Positions 1-9,681 of a DNA stretch of 64,000 bases are shown here, in pieces. The translations under genes were made by a program, and so were the position numbers. This DNA comes from Afipia clevelandensis ATCC 49720. GTDB lineage: Bacteria; Pseudomonadota; Alphaproteobacteria; Rhizobiales; Xanthobacteraceae. The notes under the pieces are model-generated. The model worked only from the letters and a program-made list of their open reading frames with translations. It was not told the DNA's origin and did not search any database. Position 1 is the stretch's first letter. Each line of letters opens with the position of its first letter. The stretch is from contig NZ_KB375281.1 in the NCBI RefSeq assembly GCF_000336555.1, forward strand, positions 811,803 to 875,802. The letters run 5' to 3'.

Positions 1-2
1 TG

Positions 3-2678
3 CCGGAAGCATTGGCGTCCACCGTCGAGATCGCCAGGCGCTGCGCCTACCGGCCGCGCACGCGCAAGCCGATTCTGCCGCGCTTCACAGTGGGCGGCGA
101 CAATGCAGCCGACGGCGAAAACGCCGAGGCCGAGGAACTTCGCCGTCAGGCCGAGGATGGGCTTGCCTGGCGTTTGCAGAAGTACGGCCTGGCACCTGGC
201 ACCACTGAAGAAGATTACGCAAAGCGTCTGGCGTTCGAGATCGACGTCATCACGCGCATGAAATATCCCGGCTACTTCCTGATCGTGTCGGACTTCATCA
301 AACACGCCAAGTCAAAGGGCATTCCGGTGGGGCCGGGGCGCGGTTCGGGCGCGGGTTCGCTGGTCGCCTATGCACTGACCATTACCGACCTCGATCCGAT
401 CCGCTTTGGCTTGCTGTTCGAGCGCTTCCTCAATCCGGAACGTGTCTCGATGCCGGATTTCGACATCGACTTCTGTCAGGACCGCCGCGGCGAAGTCATC
501 CGCTACGTGCAGGAGCGGTATGGCCGCGAGCAGGTCGGGCAGATCATTACCTTCGGAACCTTGCAGGCGCGCGGTGTGCTGCGCGACGTGGGCCGCGTGC
601 TGCAGATGCCATACGGGCAGGTGGACCGGCTGACCAAGCTGGTGCCGCAGAATCCGGCTGCGCCGGTGACGCTTGCAAAGGCCATCGAGAGCGAGCCGAA
701 GCTGCAGGCGTTCCGCGACGAAGACCCTGTGATCGCGCGCGCGTTCGATATCGCGCAGCGTCTTGAAGGCCTGACGCGCCACGCCTCGACCCACGCGGCG
801 GGTATCGTGATTGGCGACCGGCCTTTGAGTGAACTCGTGCCGATGTACCGCGATCCGAAATCGGACATGCCGGTCACCCAGTTCAACATGAAATGGGTCG
901 AGCCTGCGGGCCTCGTGAAGTTCGACTTTCTTGGCTTGAAGACGCTGACCGTGCTCGATGTCGCGGTGAAACTGCTTAAGCAGCGCAACACCGACGTCGA
1001 TCTGGCGCATCTGCCGCTCGATGATAAGAAAAGTTACGAGATGCTGGCGCGCGGCGAAGTGGTCGGCGTGTTCCAGGTTGAAAGTCAGGGCATGCGCCGC
1101 GCGCTGGTCGACATGCGGCCGGACCGTCTGGAAGACCTGATCGCGCTGGTGGCGCTGTATCGCCCGGGTCCGATGGCGAACATCCCGACCTACTGCGCAC
1201 GCAAGCATGGCGACGAAGAGTCGGACTACATGCATCCGATGCTGGAGCCGATCCTGAAGGAAACCTTCGGCGTCATCATCTATCAGGAACAGGTGATGCA
1301 GATCGCGCAGGTGATGGCGGGCTATTCGCTCGGCGACGCCGACCTGTTGCGCCGCGCGATGGGCAAGAAGATCCGCGCGGAGATGGACAAGCAGCGCGAG
1401 ATTTTCGTCGCGGGCGCGACCAGAAACAATGTGCCGAAGGGGCAGGCCGAGACGATTTTTGAACTGCTGGCGAAGTTCGCGGATTACGGCTTCAACAAGA
1501 GCCACGCCGCGGCCTATGCGCTGGTGTCGTTTCAGACCGCCTATATGAAGGCCCATTATCCGGTGGAGTTTATCGCGGCGTCGATGACGCTCGACATGAA
1601 CAACACCGACAAGCTTTCTGAATTCCGCGCTGAGGCGCAGCGGCTCGGCATCAAGGTCGAACCGCCGTCGGTCAATCGCTCGGGTCCGACTTTCGAGGTC
1701 AGCGACAACACAATCTACTACGCGCTCGCCGCGCTCAAGGGCGTCGGCCAGCAGGCGGTGGAGATGATCGTCGAGGCGAGGGGTGATCGGCCCTTCACGT
1801 CGCTGGCCGATTTCGCCTCGCGCGTCAGCCCGCGCGCGATCAACAAGCGCGTGGTGGAAAGCCTCGCGGCCGCCGGTGCGTTCGATTGCCTCGACAGCAA
1901 CCGCGCGCGCGTGTTCGCAGGCGCCGATGCGATTATCGCGGCATGTCAGCGCAGCCACGAGGCCGCGACTAGTGGTCAGAACGACATGTTTGGCGGCATG
2001 GCGGACGCGCCGAGCATTGTGCTTCCGAATATCGAGCCGTGGCTGCCGGCGGACCGGCTGCGCCGCGAATACGACGCCATCGGCTTCTTCCTGTCGGGTC
2101 ATCCGCTGGATGATTATTCCACCGCGCTGAAACGCCTGCGTGTCCAGTCGTGGACCGAGTTCTCGCGCGCCGTGAAAACCGGTGCGACGGCGGGGCGCGT
2201 CGCCGCGACGGTGGTGTCTCGGATGGAGCGCCGCACCAAAACCGGCAACAAGATGGGCATCATCGGCCTGTCTGACCCGACCGGGCATTTCGAGGCCGTG
2301 CTGTTCTCCGAAGGCCTTGCGCAGTACCGCGACGTGCTGGAGCCGGGCACCGCGGTCCTGATGCAGATCGGCGCGGAGCTGCAGGGCGAGGACGTGCGCG
2401 CCCGCATCCTTCACGCCGAGCCGCTCGATGCCGCTGCCGCCAAGACGACCTCGAGCCTGCGGATCACCGTCCGGGACGACAAGCCGATCGACTCGATCCG
2501 CAAGCGGCTGGAGATGTCACCTCCCGGCGCGACCTCGTCCGGCGAGATCACCGTGGAAATGATCCTCGATATGGAGACGGCGGTGACAATGAAGCTGCCG
2601 GGGAAGTTTCCCCTGTCGCCCCAGATTGCGGGTGCGCTCAAGGCGGTTTCCGGGGTGGTGGACGTGCAGATGGTGTGA
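3..2678 (+). CDS. dnaE: DNA polymerase III alpha subunit, 3' part
   Basis: This is the replicative DNA polymerase catalytic subunit, truncated at its 5' end by the window edge; the reading frame is open from base 3. The acidic catalytic motif PDFDIDF lies near residue 155 of the visible part, preceded by the GPGRGSGAGS motif. Finger, helix-hairpin-helix and OB-fold regions follow, ending near 2678. About 890 residues are visible out of roughly 1,150-1,200 in DnaE1 proteins, so the missing part is the N-terminal PHP domain. It is DnaE1-like rather than the error-prone DnaE2, judged from the conserved housekeeping context, but the missing N-terminus limits that distinction. Confidence 0.96.
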   Translation, partial: PEALASTVEIARRCAYRPRTRKPILPRFTVGGDNAADGENAEAEELRRQAEDGLAWRLQKYGLAPGTTEEDYAKRLAFEIDVITRMKYPGYFLIVSDFIKHAKSKGIPVGPGRGSGAGSLVAYALTITDLDPIRFGLLFERFLNPERVSMPDFDIDFCQDRRGEVIRYVQERYGREQVGQIITFGTLQARGVLRDVGRVLQMPYGQVDRLTKLVPQNPAAPVTLAKAIESEPKLQAFRDEDPVIARAFDIAQRLEGLTRHASTHAAGIVIGDRPLSELVPMYRDPKSDMPVTQFNMKWVEPAGLVKFDFLGLKTLTVLDVAVKLLKQRNTDVDLAHLPLDDKKSYEMLARGEVVGVFQVESQGMRRALVDMRPDRLEDLIALVALYRPGPMANIPTYCARKHGDEESDYMHPMLEPILKETFGVIIYQEQVMQIAQVMAGYSLGDADLLRRAMGKKIRAEMDKQREIFVAGATRNNVPKGQAETIFELLAKFADYGFNKSHAAAYALVSFQTAYMKAHYPVEFIAASMTLDMNNTDKLSEFRAEAQRLGIKVEPPSVNRSGPTFEVSDNTIYYALAALKGVGQQAVEMIVEARGDRPFTSLADFASRVSPRAINKRVVESLAAAGAFDCLDSNRARVFAGADAIIAACQRSHEAATSGQNDMFGGMADAPSIVLPNIEPWLPADRLRREYDAIGFFLSGHPLDDYSTALKRLRVQSWTEFSRAVKTGATAGRVAATVVSRMERRTKTGNKMGIIGLSDPTGHFEAVLFSEGLAQYRDVLEPGTAVLMQIGAELQGEDVRARILHAEPLDAAAAKTTSSLRITVRDDKPIDSIRKRLEMSPPGATSSGEITVEMILDMETAVTMKLPGKFPLSPQIAGALKAVSGVVDVQMV

Positions 2679-2681
2679 CCA

Positions 2682-2705
2682 AAGGCAGCGGAGGGCCGCC
2701 GCCTT
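2682..2705 (+). terminator. Possible dnaE terminator hairpin
   Basis: A ten-position stem (2682-2691 with 2696-2705) carries one A/C mismatch and closes a four-base loop just after the dnaE stop codon. Only a short ATT follows instead of a U-tract, so termination would be weak or Rho-assisted. Confidence 0.45.
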
Positions 2706-2784
2706 ATTCCGACTATCATTCGTTCAACCAATGTTCATGCGGCGCAGAGTTGACTGCGCCGTTGGGCTGAACAGGAATGGTGTC

Positions 2785-5106
2785 ATGCGCGGAATGAGCA
2801 AATTCTTCGGCATCGCGGCGGTACTGGCTTTTGCGGCGATGGCGTTGCCGCTTCGCGCACAAACGCCACCGCCTGCGCAAGGCCAGCAGGGCCGCATCGC
2901 GCTGGTGATCGGCAACGGCAATTATCCGAACGCCCCGCTGGCGACTGCCGCCAACGATGCCGGCCTGATTGCGCAGACGCTGCAGGCGGCTGGCTTCGAT
3001 GTGGTCGGCGCGCGCGACCTCGACGGCGAGACGCTGCGGCAGACCTTCCGCGATTTCATCCAGAAGGCGCAGAAGGCCGGTCCCGATACCGTCGCGATGA
3101 TCTATCTGTCCGGCTACGGTTTGCAGCTTGCAGGCGAAAATTACTTCGCGCCGGTCGATGCGGCGATGGCGCGCGACACCGACGTTCCCGTCGAAGGTCT
3201 GCGCATCGGCGATTACATCCGCCAATTGTCGGCGCTGCCGCTCAAGGCCAACATTGTCGTGCTCGATGCGGCCTACAACTCTCCGTTCGCCAAGGAAGGC
3301 CAACCGCTCGCCGGCGGCCTTGCCCTGATGGAGCCGGAGCCGAAGGGCCTGATCGCTTTCAACGCCGCGCCGGGAACGGTCGCGCCGATCCCGACCGGCA
3401 ACTACGGGCCTTATGCGCAGGCGCTGGCGGAAATGATTCGCACCGGAGGCATTTCGCTGCCTGAAGTGTTCAACCGCACCCGGCTGCGCGTCAACGACGT
3501 GACCAAGGGCGCGCAGGTGCCGTGGGATGCGCAGAAGCTCGAAGGCGACTTCGTGTTCTTCGACCGTGCGCCCGATGCGCCGCCGCTGCAGGCCAATGAG
3601 GACGCCGCCGCGCGATCCAAGCCGATCCGCGATTTCAGTGCGCAGGACGCCTACACCGCAGCCCTCGAGCGCGACACCATTGCGGATTACGAGGCGTTTC
3701 TCACGGCCTATCCGGACGATCCGATGGCGAAGCGGGTGAGGGCGATTGTCGCCGCACGCCGCGAGGCGATCACATGGCGGCAGACCTATCGTGCCAACAC
3801 GCAGCAGGCCTACTGGTCCTACCTCAAGCGTTATCCGAAAGGCCCGCATGCCGCAGACGCGCGCCGCAGGCTCGCGAATATCGCCGCTGCGCTCGAGCCA
3901 CCGCCGGCGTTCGATGCCTATGCCTACGACGTGCCGCCGCCGCCAGAGTACGAATACGAATATGTCGATCGTCCGTATCTGATGTTCGACGATCCGGTAT
4001 TCGCGTTTGCGCCGCCGCCACCGCCGCCGATCTTCTTCCTGCCGCCGCCGCCGCCGGATTTCGTCGTGCTCGATCCGCCGTACTATTACGACGATGCTTA
4101 TTATCTACCGCAGCCGGTGTTCATCCCGATTCCGATCTTCATCCGGCCGCCGGTCTATGTGCGCCCGCCGGTGAACCGTTTCCTGTTCACCAACATCCAC
4201 AACACCAACGTGATCAACAACGTCATCAACCGGCGTCCGGCGTCAGCGCTGCCTCCGGGCGTTCGGCCCGGCGGTCAGTTCGGGCCGGGGGCGGGACGGC
4301 GACCGGGCGGTCCTGGTGCCGCGCCACTGCGTCCGGCCTTTGCGCCGGGACTGCCGCCGTCGGCTGAACGCCGGGGCAATCTCATTCGTCAGGGCCGGGT
4401 CGCCGCACCCGCCGGTGTGCTGCCGGTCGCGGCAGGGCGTAGACGTCCGGGCGGACCGGGTGCGCCTGCGGGAGTCGCACCGGGCAATCTGCCTGCGAAC
4501 AATGTACTGCCGGGACAGAGGCCGGGCGGCAGGCCCGACGGCCGTCCGGGCGCGCGACCCTTGCCCAATGGCTTACCCAATGCCATGCCCGCGCCGGGCG
4601 CAAACGGTCCGCAAGCTCGACCCGATGGCCGCCCCGGGCGATTCGACCGCAGGCCCGGTGGAGCACCGGATTCCGGTCCGCCGGCTGCTGTGCGTCCGGG
4701 TGCGACCGCACCGCAGACGCCGCCATCGGCGAGGCCGGGCCGTCCGGAACGTCCCCAGTTCCAGGGGCGGCCGAGGCCGGATGCGGCCCCGCGTCCGCAG
4801 CCGCAGGTCCAGCGGCCGCAGCGTCCTCAGTTCCAGCGGCCTCCGGCGGCGGCTCCCCGTCCTCAGATGGCGCCGAGGCCGCAACCTCAGGTCCAGCGGC
4901 CGCAAATGGCCCCCCGACCTCAATTTCAACGGCCTCAACCCCAGATGGCGCCGCGTCCGCAGTTCCAGCGCCCGGCGGCGCCGCCGCCGCGGCCCCAGAT
5001 GGCCCCAAGGCCGCAAATGGCCCCGCGGCCTGCTCCGATGGCGCGCCCGGCACCTCCGCCACGGCCGGCGGCCCCGGCACGGGCGGCTCCCAAGCCACCC
5101 GGCTAA
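2785..5106 (+). CDS. Secreted caspase-fold protein (pseudo-protease) with long Pro-rich tail
   Basis: This 773-residue protein has a signal peptide (about residues 1-25, cleavage after LRAQ or nearby) and a peptidase C14 caspase p20-like domain (about 35-255, starting RIALVIGNGNY). A linker follows, then a tail of roughly 400 residues very rich in Pro, Arg, Gln and Gly. Both catalytic positions are changed: the usual SGHG reads SGYG (Tyr111) and the usual LDAC reads LDAA (Ala163). By the family consensus it should be inactive as a cysteine protease. I chose the ATG at 2785 because AGGAA lies 7 bases upstream and a good signal sequence follows; the frame is open back to 2626. Its role is unknown; periplasmic binding or scaffolding is inference. 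Confidence 0.8.
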   Translation: MRGMSKFFGIAAVLAFAAMALPLRAQTPPPAQGQQGRIALVIGNGNYPNAPLATAANDAGLIAQTLQAAGFDVVGARDLDGETLRQTFRDFIQKAQKAGPDTVAMIYLSGYGLQLAGENYFAPVDAAMARDTDVPVEGLRIGDYIRQLSALPLKANIVVLDAAYNSPFAKEGQPLAGGLALMEPEPKGLIAFNAAPGTVAPIPTGNYGPYAQALAEMIRTGGISLPEVFNRTRLRVNDVTKGAQVPWDAQKLEGDFVFFDRAPDAPPLQANEDAAARSKPIRDFSAQDAYTAALERDTIADYEAFLTAYPDDPMAKRVRAIVAARREAITWRQTYRANTQQAYWSYLKRYPKGPHAADARRRLANIAAALEPPPAFDAYAYDVPPPPEYEYEYVDRPYLMFDDPVFAFAPPPPPPIFFLPPPPPDFVVLDPPYYYDDAYYLPQPVFIPIPIFIRPPVYVRPPVNRFLFTNIHNTNVINNVINRRPASALPPGVRPGGQFGPGAGRRPGGPGAAPLRPAFAPGLPPSAERRGNLIRQGRVAAPAGVLPVAAGRRRPGGPGAPAGVAPGNLPANNVLPGQRPGGRPDGRPGARPLPNGLPNAMPAPGANGPQARPDGRPGRFDRRPGGAPDSGPPAAVRPGATAPQTPPSARPGRPERPQFQGRPRPDAAPRPQPQVQRPQRPQFQRPPAAAPRPQMAPRPQPQVQRPQMAPRPQFQRPQPQMAPRPQFQRPAAPPPRPQMAPRPQMAPRPAPMARPAPPPRPAAPARAAPKPPG

Positions 5107-5121
5107 CGCTCCAATCGCGAA

Positions 5122-5149
5122 AAAGCCCCGCCGTATCAGGCGGGGCTTT
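5122..5149 (+). terminator. Strong rho-independent-type terminator
   Basis: A perfect 11-bp stem (5122-5132 with 5139-5149) with a 6-base loop has A-rich and T-rich flanks. It follows the caspase-like gene by 15 bases and separates it from the rpsB promoter. Confidence 0.85.
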
Positions 5150-5172
5150 GCCGCAAAAGCGGCCGGATTTGC

Positions 5173-5201
5173 TTGCTTAACCCCGGTTGCGTGGGTATAA
5201 G
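5173..5201 (+). promoter_or_regulatory. Predicted sigma-70-type promoter for rpsB operon
   Basis: TTGCTT (5173-5178) and TATAAG (5196-5201) are separated by exactly 17 bases, a good match to housekeeping promoters. Transcription would begin near 5208, giving a leader of about 120 bases before rpsB. The leader holds two purine-rich tracts (GGAGGAA near 5301 and GGAGAAG at 5314-5320). Confidence 0.6.
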
Positions 5202-5326
5202 CCGCGCATCTCACACGGAAGCATGGCTGTTAAAGGCCGTCCGGTGGCAACCGGGCCGCGATCCCTTTGGTTCGTCGGTTTGACTTGCTCACACGCTTCC
5301 GGAGGAACCAACCGGAGAAGAAACCT

Positions 5327-6322
5327 ATGGCACTGCCCGATTTTTCTATGCGTCAGCTCCTTGAAGCTGGCGTGCACTTTGGCCACCAATCGCACCGCTG
5401 GAATCCGAAGATGGCGGATTACATCTTCGGCGCCCGCAATAACATTCACATCATCGACCTCGCGCAGACCGTGCCGATGCTTCATCGCGCGCTGCAGGCT
5501 GTCAGTGACACCGTGGCCAAGGGTGGCCGCGTGCTGTTCGTCGGCACCAAGCGCCAGGCACAGGACGGCGTGGCGGAAGCCGCGAAGCGTTCCGCGCAGT
5601 ACTTCGTCAATTCGCGCTGGCTCGGCGGCACGCTGACCAACTGGAAGACGGTGTCGGGCTCGATCAAGCGTCTGCGTCAGCTCGACGAGATGCTCGGCTC
5701 GGGCGAGGGCGCGCAGTACACCAAGAAAGAGCGCCTGACGCTTCAGCGCGAGCGCGACAAGCTCGACCGCTCGCTCGGCGGCATCAAGGACATGGGCGGC
5801 TTGCCCGACCTGATCTTTGTGATCGACACCAACAAGGAAGACATTGCGATTGCCGAAGCCAACCGCCTGAACATTCCGGTGGCTGCGATCGTCGATACCA
5901 ACTGCGATCCGAAGGGGATTTCGTATGTCGTTCCCGGCAACGACGACGCCGGCCGCGCGATCTCGCTGTATTGCGACCTCGTTGCACGCGCGGTGATCGA
6001 CGGCATTTCGCGCGCTCAGGGCGGCGCCGGCATCGACATCGGCGCCATGGCGAACCCTGCCGCTGAAGCGATTGCGCCTGCGAAGTCGGAAGGCTTCCAG
6101 GGTCTTGCCGGTCCGCGCGGCGTTGCCGACGACCTCAAGAAGCTCTCCGGCGTGTCGGGCGCGATCGAAAAGAAGCTGAACGACCTCGGCATCTTCCACT
6201 ACTGGCAGATCGCCGAACTCGATCACGACACCGCCCACAAGGTCGGCGAAGAAGTCGGTCTTCCGGCGCGTGCCGACGGCTGGGTGGCCCAGTCCAAGGC
6301 GCTGACCGCGGAAGCGGAATAA
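5327..6322 (+). CDS. rpsB: 30S ribosomal protein S2
   Basis: Protein of the small ribosomal subunit that helps recruit S1 and mRNA. The start [19 protein letters not shown] is the family signature. At 331 residues it is longer than the 241 of E. coli S2; the extra C-terminal segment (about residues 235-331) is the extension common in alphaproteobacteria. The ATG at 5327 is preceded by GGAGAAG and matches the conserved N-terminus; the frame stays open 20 codons further upstream but those lack conservation. It is the first gene of the rpsB-tsf-pyrH-frr run. Confidence 0.98.
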   Translation: MALPDFSMRQLLEAGVHFGHQSHRWNPKMADYIFGARNNIHIIDLAQTVPMLHRALQAVSDTVAKGGRVLFVGTKRQAQDGVAEAAKRSAQYFVNSRWLGGTLTNWKTVSGSIKRLRQLDEMLGSGEGAQYTKKERLTLQRERDKLDRSLGGIKDMGGLPDLIFVIDTNKEDIAIAEANRLNIPVAAIVDTNCDPKGISYVVPGNDDAGRAISLYCDLVARAVIDGISRAQGGAGIDIGAMANPAAEAIAPAKSEGFQGLAGPRGVADDLKKLSGVSGAIEKKLNDLGIFHYWQIAELDHDTAHKVGEEVGLPARADGWVAQSKALTAEAE

Positions 6323-6336
6323 GCCTCACGCGTTTG

Positions 6337-6361
6337 TCGCGGCCGGGTCATCCGGCCGCGA
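6337..6361 (+). other. Intercistronic GC hairpin between rpsB and tsf
   Basis: A perfect 10-bp stem (6337-6346 with 6352-6361) closes a 5-base loop 15 bases after rpsB. No U-tract follows. It could be a partial terminator, an RNA processing site or a 3'-end stabiliser. Confidence 0.6.
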
Positions 6362-6509
6362 TATCCACGACCGCACGGATTCGCCCACAGCGGATACCGT
6401 CTTTGCGATCAGACGACGCTTAACCCATATGTAGAACCTGCGCGTCGAATCCGGCTTGCCAGCTCTCATGCTGCGCCGCGCGGCCCGCACAGGCAAAGGA
6501 CATCCCACG

Positions 6510-7433
6510 ATGACAGCGATCACAGCAGCGATGGTCAAGGATCTGCGCGAGAAGACCGGCGTAGGCATGATGGACTGCAAGCAGGCGCTCAACGAGACCA
6601 ACGGCGACATGGAAGCGGCCATCGACTGGCTGCGCAAGAAAGGCCTCTCGAAGGCCGCCAAGAAGGCCGGCCGTGTTGCGGCTGAAGGCCTGATCGCTGC
6701 GATCACCGAAGGCACCAAGGGCGTCGTCGTCGAGGTGAACTCGGAAACCGACTTCGTTGCGCGCAACGATCAGTTCCAGGGCCTGGTCAAGATGGTCGGC
6801 CAGGTGGCGCTCAAGACCGGCACCGACGTCGAGAAGATCAAGGCTGCCAAGGTCGGCGACATCACCGTCGAGCGTGCGATCGCCGACGCGATTGCGACCA
6901 TCGGCGAGAACATGACCCTGCGCCGTGCGGCTGAACTCTCGGTCAGCAATGGCGTCGTTGCCAGCTACATCCACAACGCGGTGTTTGACGGCCTCGGCAA
7001 GATGGGCGTGCTGGTCGCGCTCGAATCGTCCGGCTCCAAGGACGAACTTGCAGCGCTGGGCCGCCAGATCGCAATGCATGTCGCCGCGACCAATCCGCAG
7101 GCCCTCGACGCCGCCGGTCTCGATCCGGCCGTGGTTGCCCGCGAAAAGGACGTGATGGCCGACAAGTATCGCCAGCAGGGCAAGCCGGATGCGATGATCG
7201 CCAAGATCGTCGAATCGGGCCTGAAGACCTACTACAAGGAAGTGACCCTGCTGGAGCAGGCTTTCATTCACGACAACGCCAAGACCGTGGCGCAGGCCGT
7301 GAAGGATGCTGAGGGCAAGGTCGGCGCGCCTATCAAGGTGACCGGCTTTGTGCGCTATGCTCTGGGCGAGGGAATCGAAAAGCAGGAATCCGATTTCGCT
7401 GCTGAGGTCGCCGCCGCTGCAGGTCAGGGGTAA
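6510..7433 (+). CDS. tsf: Elongation factor Ts
   Basis: Guanine nucleotide exchange factor that reloads EF-Tu with GTP. The N-terminal UBA-like domain includes [16 protein letters not shown] (about residues 12-27), followed by the dimerisation core with [10 protein letters not shown] (about 79-88). At 307 residues it has the family's usual length. The ATG at 6510 has AAAGGA nearby and gives the conserved start; an upstream in-frame ATG at 6468 does not. It follows rpsB as in most bacteria. Confidence 0.98.
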   Translation: MTAITAAMVKDLREKTGVGMMDCKQALNETNGDMEAAIDWLRKKGLSKAAKKAGRVAAEGLIAAITEGTKGVVVEVNSETDFVARNDQFQGLVKMVGQVALKTGTDVEKIKAAKVGDITVERAIADAIATIGENMTLRRAAELSVSNGVVASYIHNAVFDGLGKMGVLVALESSGSKDELAALGRQIAMHVAATNPQALDAAGLDPAVVAREKDVMADKYRQQGKPDAMIAKIVESGLKTYYKEVTLLEQAFIHDNAKTVAQAVKDAEGKVGAPIKVTGFVRYALGEGIEKQESDFAAEVAAAAGQG

Positions 7434-7468
7434 CGGCACGACGCGCGTCTATCGGAGTCCTGAGCGCA

Positions 7469-7490
7469 CCGGGCGAGAAGGCTCGCCCGG
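7469..7490 (+). other. Intercistronic GC hairpin between tsf and pyrH
   Basis: A perfect 9-bp stem (7469-7477 with 7482-7490) with a 4-base loop AAGG, lacking a U-tract. It is the second of three such hairpins at successive junctions of this operon. Confidence 0.6.
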
Positions 7491-7523
7491 CACAGCGCCC
7501 AGTTCGAGAGAGTGAGCGATCGT

Positions 7524-8240
7524 ATGGCTGAACCGTCCTATCGGCGTGTCGTGGTCAAGGTATCCGGCGAGTTTCTCGCCGGAGACCAGTCTTTCGGTAT
7601 TCACCAGCCCACCATCGACCGGATCGCAAGCGACCTGATCAAGGCGCGCGAACTCGGTGTCGAGCTTGCCGTCGTCGTCGGCGGCGGCAACATCTTCCGT
7701 GGCGTTGAAGTCTCGTCGCGCGGCGTGTCGCGCACCACCGGCGACACGATGGGCATGCTGGCCACCGTGATGAACTGCCTCGCGCTGGAATCGGCACTGG
7801 AGCGCAAGGGCCAGTCAGCCCGCGTGCTCTCGGCCTTCGTCATGCCGCAGGTTTGCGAACTCTTCACCCGCGCCGCCGCTCACCGTTATCTTGCCGAAGG
7901 CCGCATCGTGGTGCTCGCCGGGGGCACCGGCAATCCTTACTTTACGACCGATACGACTGCGGTGCTGCGTGCGGCGGAAATCGGCGCTCAGGCCGTGCTC
8001 AAGGCGACCAACGTGGACGGCGTCTACAGCGCCGATCCGAAGAAGGACAAGACCGCCACGCGATTTGAACGGTTGAGCCATTCGCAGGCGGTGGAAGGTG
8101 GCTATAAGGTGATGGACGCGACCGCCTTCGCGCTTGCCCGCGAGACCTCATTGCCTATCATCGTGTTCTCCATCGCGGAGCCGGGCTCGATCGGTGCCGT
8201 ACTGACCGGCAAGGGCAAGAGCACGATTGTTTCGGGCTGA
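7524..8240 (+). CDS. pyrH: Uridylate kinase (UMP kinase)
   Basis: Phosphorylates UMP to UDP with ATP in pyrimidine synthesis; bacterial hexameric type of the amino acid kinase fold. Visible motifs are VVVKVSGE (phosphate binding), [11 protein letters not shown], the nucleotide-binding [13 protein letters not shown] segment and [13 protein letters not shown]. At 238 residues the length is typical. The ATG at 7524 is preferred over a GTG at 7512 because relatives begin with a short M-x-E-P leader. It sits between tsf and frr in the classical order. Confidence 0.97.
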   Translation: MAEPSYRRVVVKVSGEFLAGDQSFGIHQPTIDRIASDLIKARELGVELAVVVGGGNIFRGVEVSSRGVSRTTGDTMGMLATVMNCLALESALERKGQSARVLSAFVMPQVCELFTRAAAHRYLAEGRIVVLAGGTGNPYFTTDTTAVLRAAEIGAQAVLKATNVDGVYSADPKKDKTATRFERLSHSQAVEGGYKVMDATAFALARETSLPIIVFSIAEPGSIGAVLTGKGKSTIVSG

Positions 8241-8292
8241 CGAGCGGTGACGCGAAGCCGAAAATAAGAGTTTTGACAATAAGATACGCGGT

Positions 8293-8312
8293 GCGGCCGG
8301 AAGACGGGCCGC
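8293..8312 (+). other. Intercistronic GC hairpin between pyrH and frr
   Basis: A perfect 6-bp GC stem (8293-8298 with 8307-8312) lies 10 bases before the frr Shine-Dalgarno sequence. It could influence frr translation or processing. Confidence 0.45.
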
Positions 8313-8337
8313 GGGAGACCTAAAGGAGTACCATCGC

Positions 8338-8901
8338 ATGGCCGCCGGGAATTTCGACATCAACGATCTGAAGCGCCGCATGGAAGGCGCGCTGACGGCG
8401 CTCAAGCATGAACTGGGCGGCCTGCGCACCGGACGCGCTGCGATCTCGATGGTCGAGCCGGTGCAGGTCGAGGCCTATGGCAGTCACATGCCACTCAATC
8501 AGGTCGCGACGGTCAGCGTGCCGGAGCCGCGCATGCTGTCGGTGCAGGTGTGGGACAAGTCGATGGTCAAGGCGGTCGAAACCGCGATTGTCAATTCCAA
8601 TCTCGGTCTGTCGCCGGCGACCGAAGGTCAGGTGATCCGTCTGCGCATTCCCGAACTCAACGAAGAGCGCCGCAAGGAGCTGGTGAAGGTCGCGCACAAG
8701 TACACCGAAGCTGCGCGTGTGGCCGTGCGCCATGTTCGCCGCGATGGTCTCGATATGCTCAAGAAACTCGAGAAGGATCATCAGATTTCGGAAGACGACG
8801 AAAAGCGTCTGTCCAATGAGGTTCAGAAGGCGACCGATGCCGCCATCGCTGAAGTCGACAAGGCGCTTGCGACCAAAGAAAAAGAAATCCTCACCGTCTA
8901 A
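8338..8901 (+). CDS. frr: Ribosome recycling factor
   Basis: Splits post-termination ribosomes together with EF-G. The 187-residue length is typical. The segment [20 protein letters not shown] (about residues 29-48) and the charged helix ending in [11 protein letters not shown] are family hallmarks. A strong AAAGGAG lies 9 bases before the ATG. Cotranscribed with pyrH, then with uppS 9 bases downstream. Confidence 0.98.
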   Translation: MAAGNFDINDLKRRMEGALTALKHELGGLRTGRAAISMVEPVQVEAYGSHMPLNQVATVSVPEPRMLSVQVWDKSMVKAVETAIVNSNLGLSPATEGQVIRLRIPELNEERRKELVKVAHKYTEAARVAVRHVRRDGLDMLKKLEKDHQISEDDEKRLSNEVQKATDAAIAEVDKALATKEKEILTV

Positions 8902-8910
8902 GGGATCGCA

Positions 8911-9681
8911 ATGTCGAACGGCGTCGTGCCAAAGCCAGAAGGATCGGATCGTGCCGACGCACCCCGGCATGTCGCGATCATCATGGATGGCAATGGACGC
9001 TGGGCGGCGGCGAGGGGACTGCCTCGTGCGGAGGGTCATCGCCGCGGCGTCGAGGCGCTTCGCAAGGTCGTGCGCGCCTCGCACGAACTCGGGATTTCCT
9101 ATCTCACGATCTTCTCGTTCAGTTCCGAGAACTGGTCGCGCCCCGCGAGCGAGATCGGCGATCTGTTCGGACTGCTACGCCGCTTCATCCGCAATGATCT
9201 GGCGACGCTGCATGCCGACGGCGTCCGCGTGCGTGTGATCGGCGAGCGCGAGGGACTTGAGTCCGATATCTGCGCACTGCTGACCGAAGCCGAAGACCTG
9301 ACACACAACAACACACGGCTGACGCTTGTCGTTGCCTTCAACTACGGCTCGCGTCAGGAAATCGCCAATGCCGCGCAGCGTCTCGCGCGCGAGGTCGCGG
9401 AGGGCAAGCGCGATCCGGCAACGATTACGCCGGACGTGCTGGGCGCTCATCTCGATACTTCGGGCATTCCTGATCCCGATCTGATCATCCGCACCAGCGG
9501 CGAGCAGCGTCTGTCGAACTTCCTGATGTGGCAGGCGGCCTATAGCGAACTGGTGTTCGTGCCGATTCACTGGCCGGATTTCGACAAGGCCGCGCTCGAA
9601 GGCGCGATTGCCGAATATGCCACCCGCGAACGGCGCTTCGGCGGCCTTGTGGCCAAGAACGTCGCAAAGACCGGATCGTGA
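8911..9681 (+). CDS. uppS: Isoprenyl transferase (undecaprenyl diphosphate synthase)
   Basis: Cis-prenyltransferase that adds isopentenyl units to farnesyl diphosphate to make the C55 lipid carrier for cell wall and lipopolysaccharide. The catalytic motif MDGNGRWA lies near residue 27, SSENWSRP near 71 and the C-terminal [12 protein letters not shown] near 198. At 256 residues it matches the family. Its stop overlaps the cdsA start (GTGA), which indicates translational coupling. Confidence 0.97.
   Translation: MSNGVVPKPEGSDRADAPRHVAIIMDGNGRWAAARGLPRAEGHRRGVEALRKVVRASHELGISYLTIFSFSSENWSRPASEIGDLFGLLRRFIRNDLATLHADGVRVRVIGEREGLESDICALLTEAEDLTHNNTRLTLVVAFNYGSRQEIANAAQRLAREVAEGKRDPATITPDVLGAHLDTSGIPDPDLIIRTSGEQRLSNFLMWQAAYSELVFVPIHWPDFDKAALEGAIAEYATRERRFGGLVAKNVAKTGS

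Noticed and set aside
312-2414. A 700-codon open frame on the minus strand opposite dnaE
   Set aside because: It is antisense to a strongly conserved gene, has Arg/His-rich composition typical of GC-rich shadow frames and shows no recognisable domain.
4600-5100. Tandem CAG/CCG-rich repeats in the end of the caspase-like gene as a CRISPR-like array
   Set aside because: They are irregular in-frame codons for Pro-Gln-Arg-Pro units without fixed repeat or spacer lengths.
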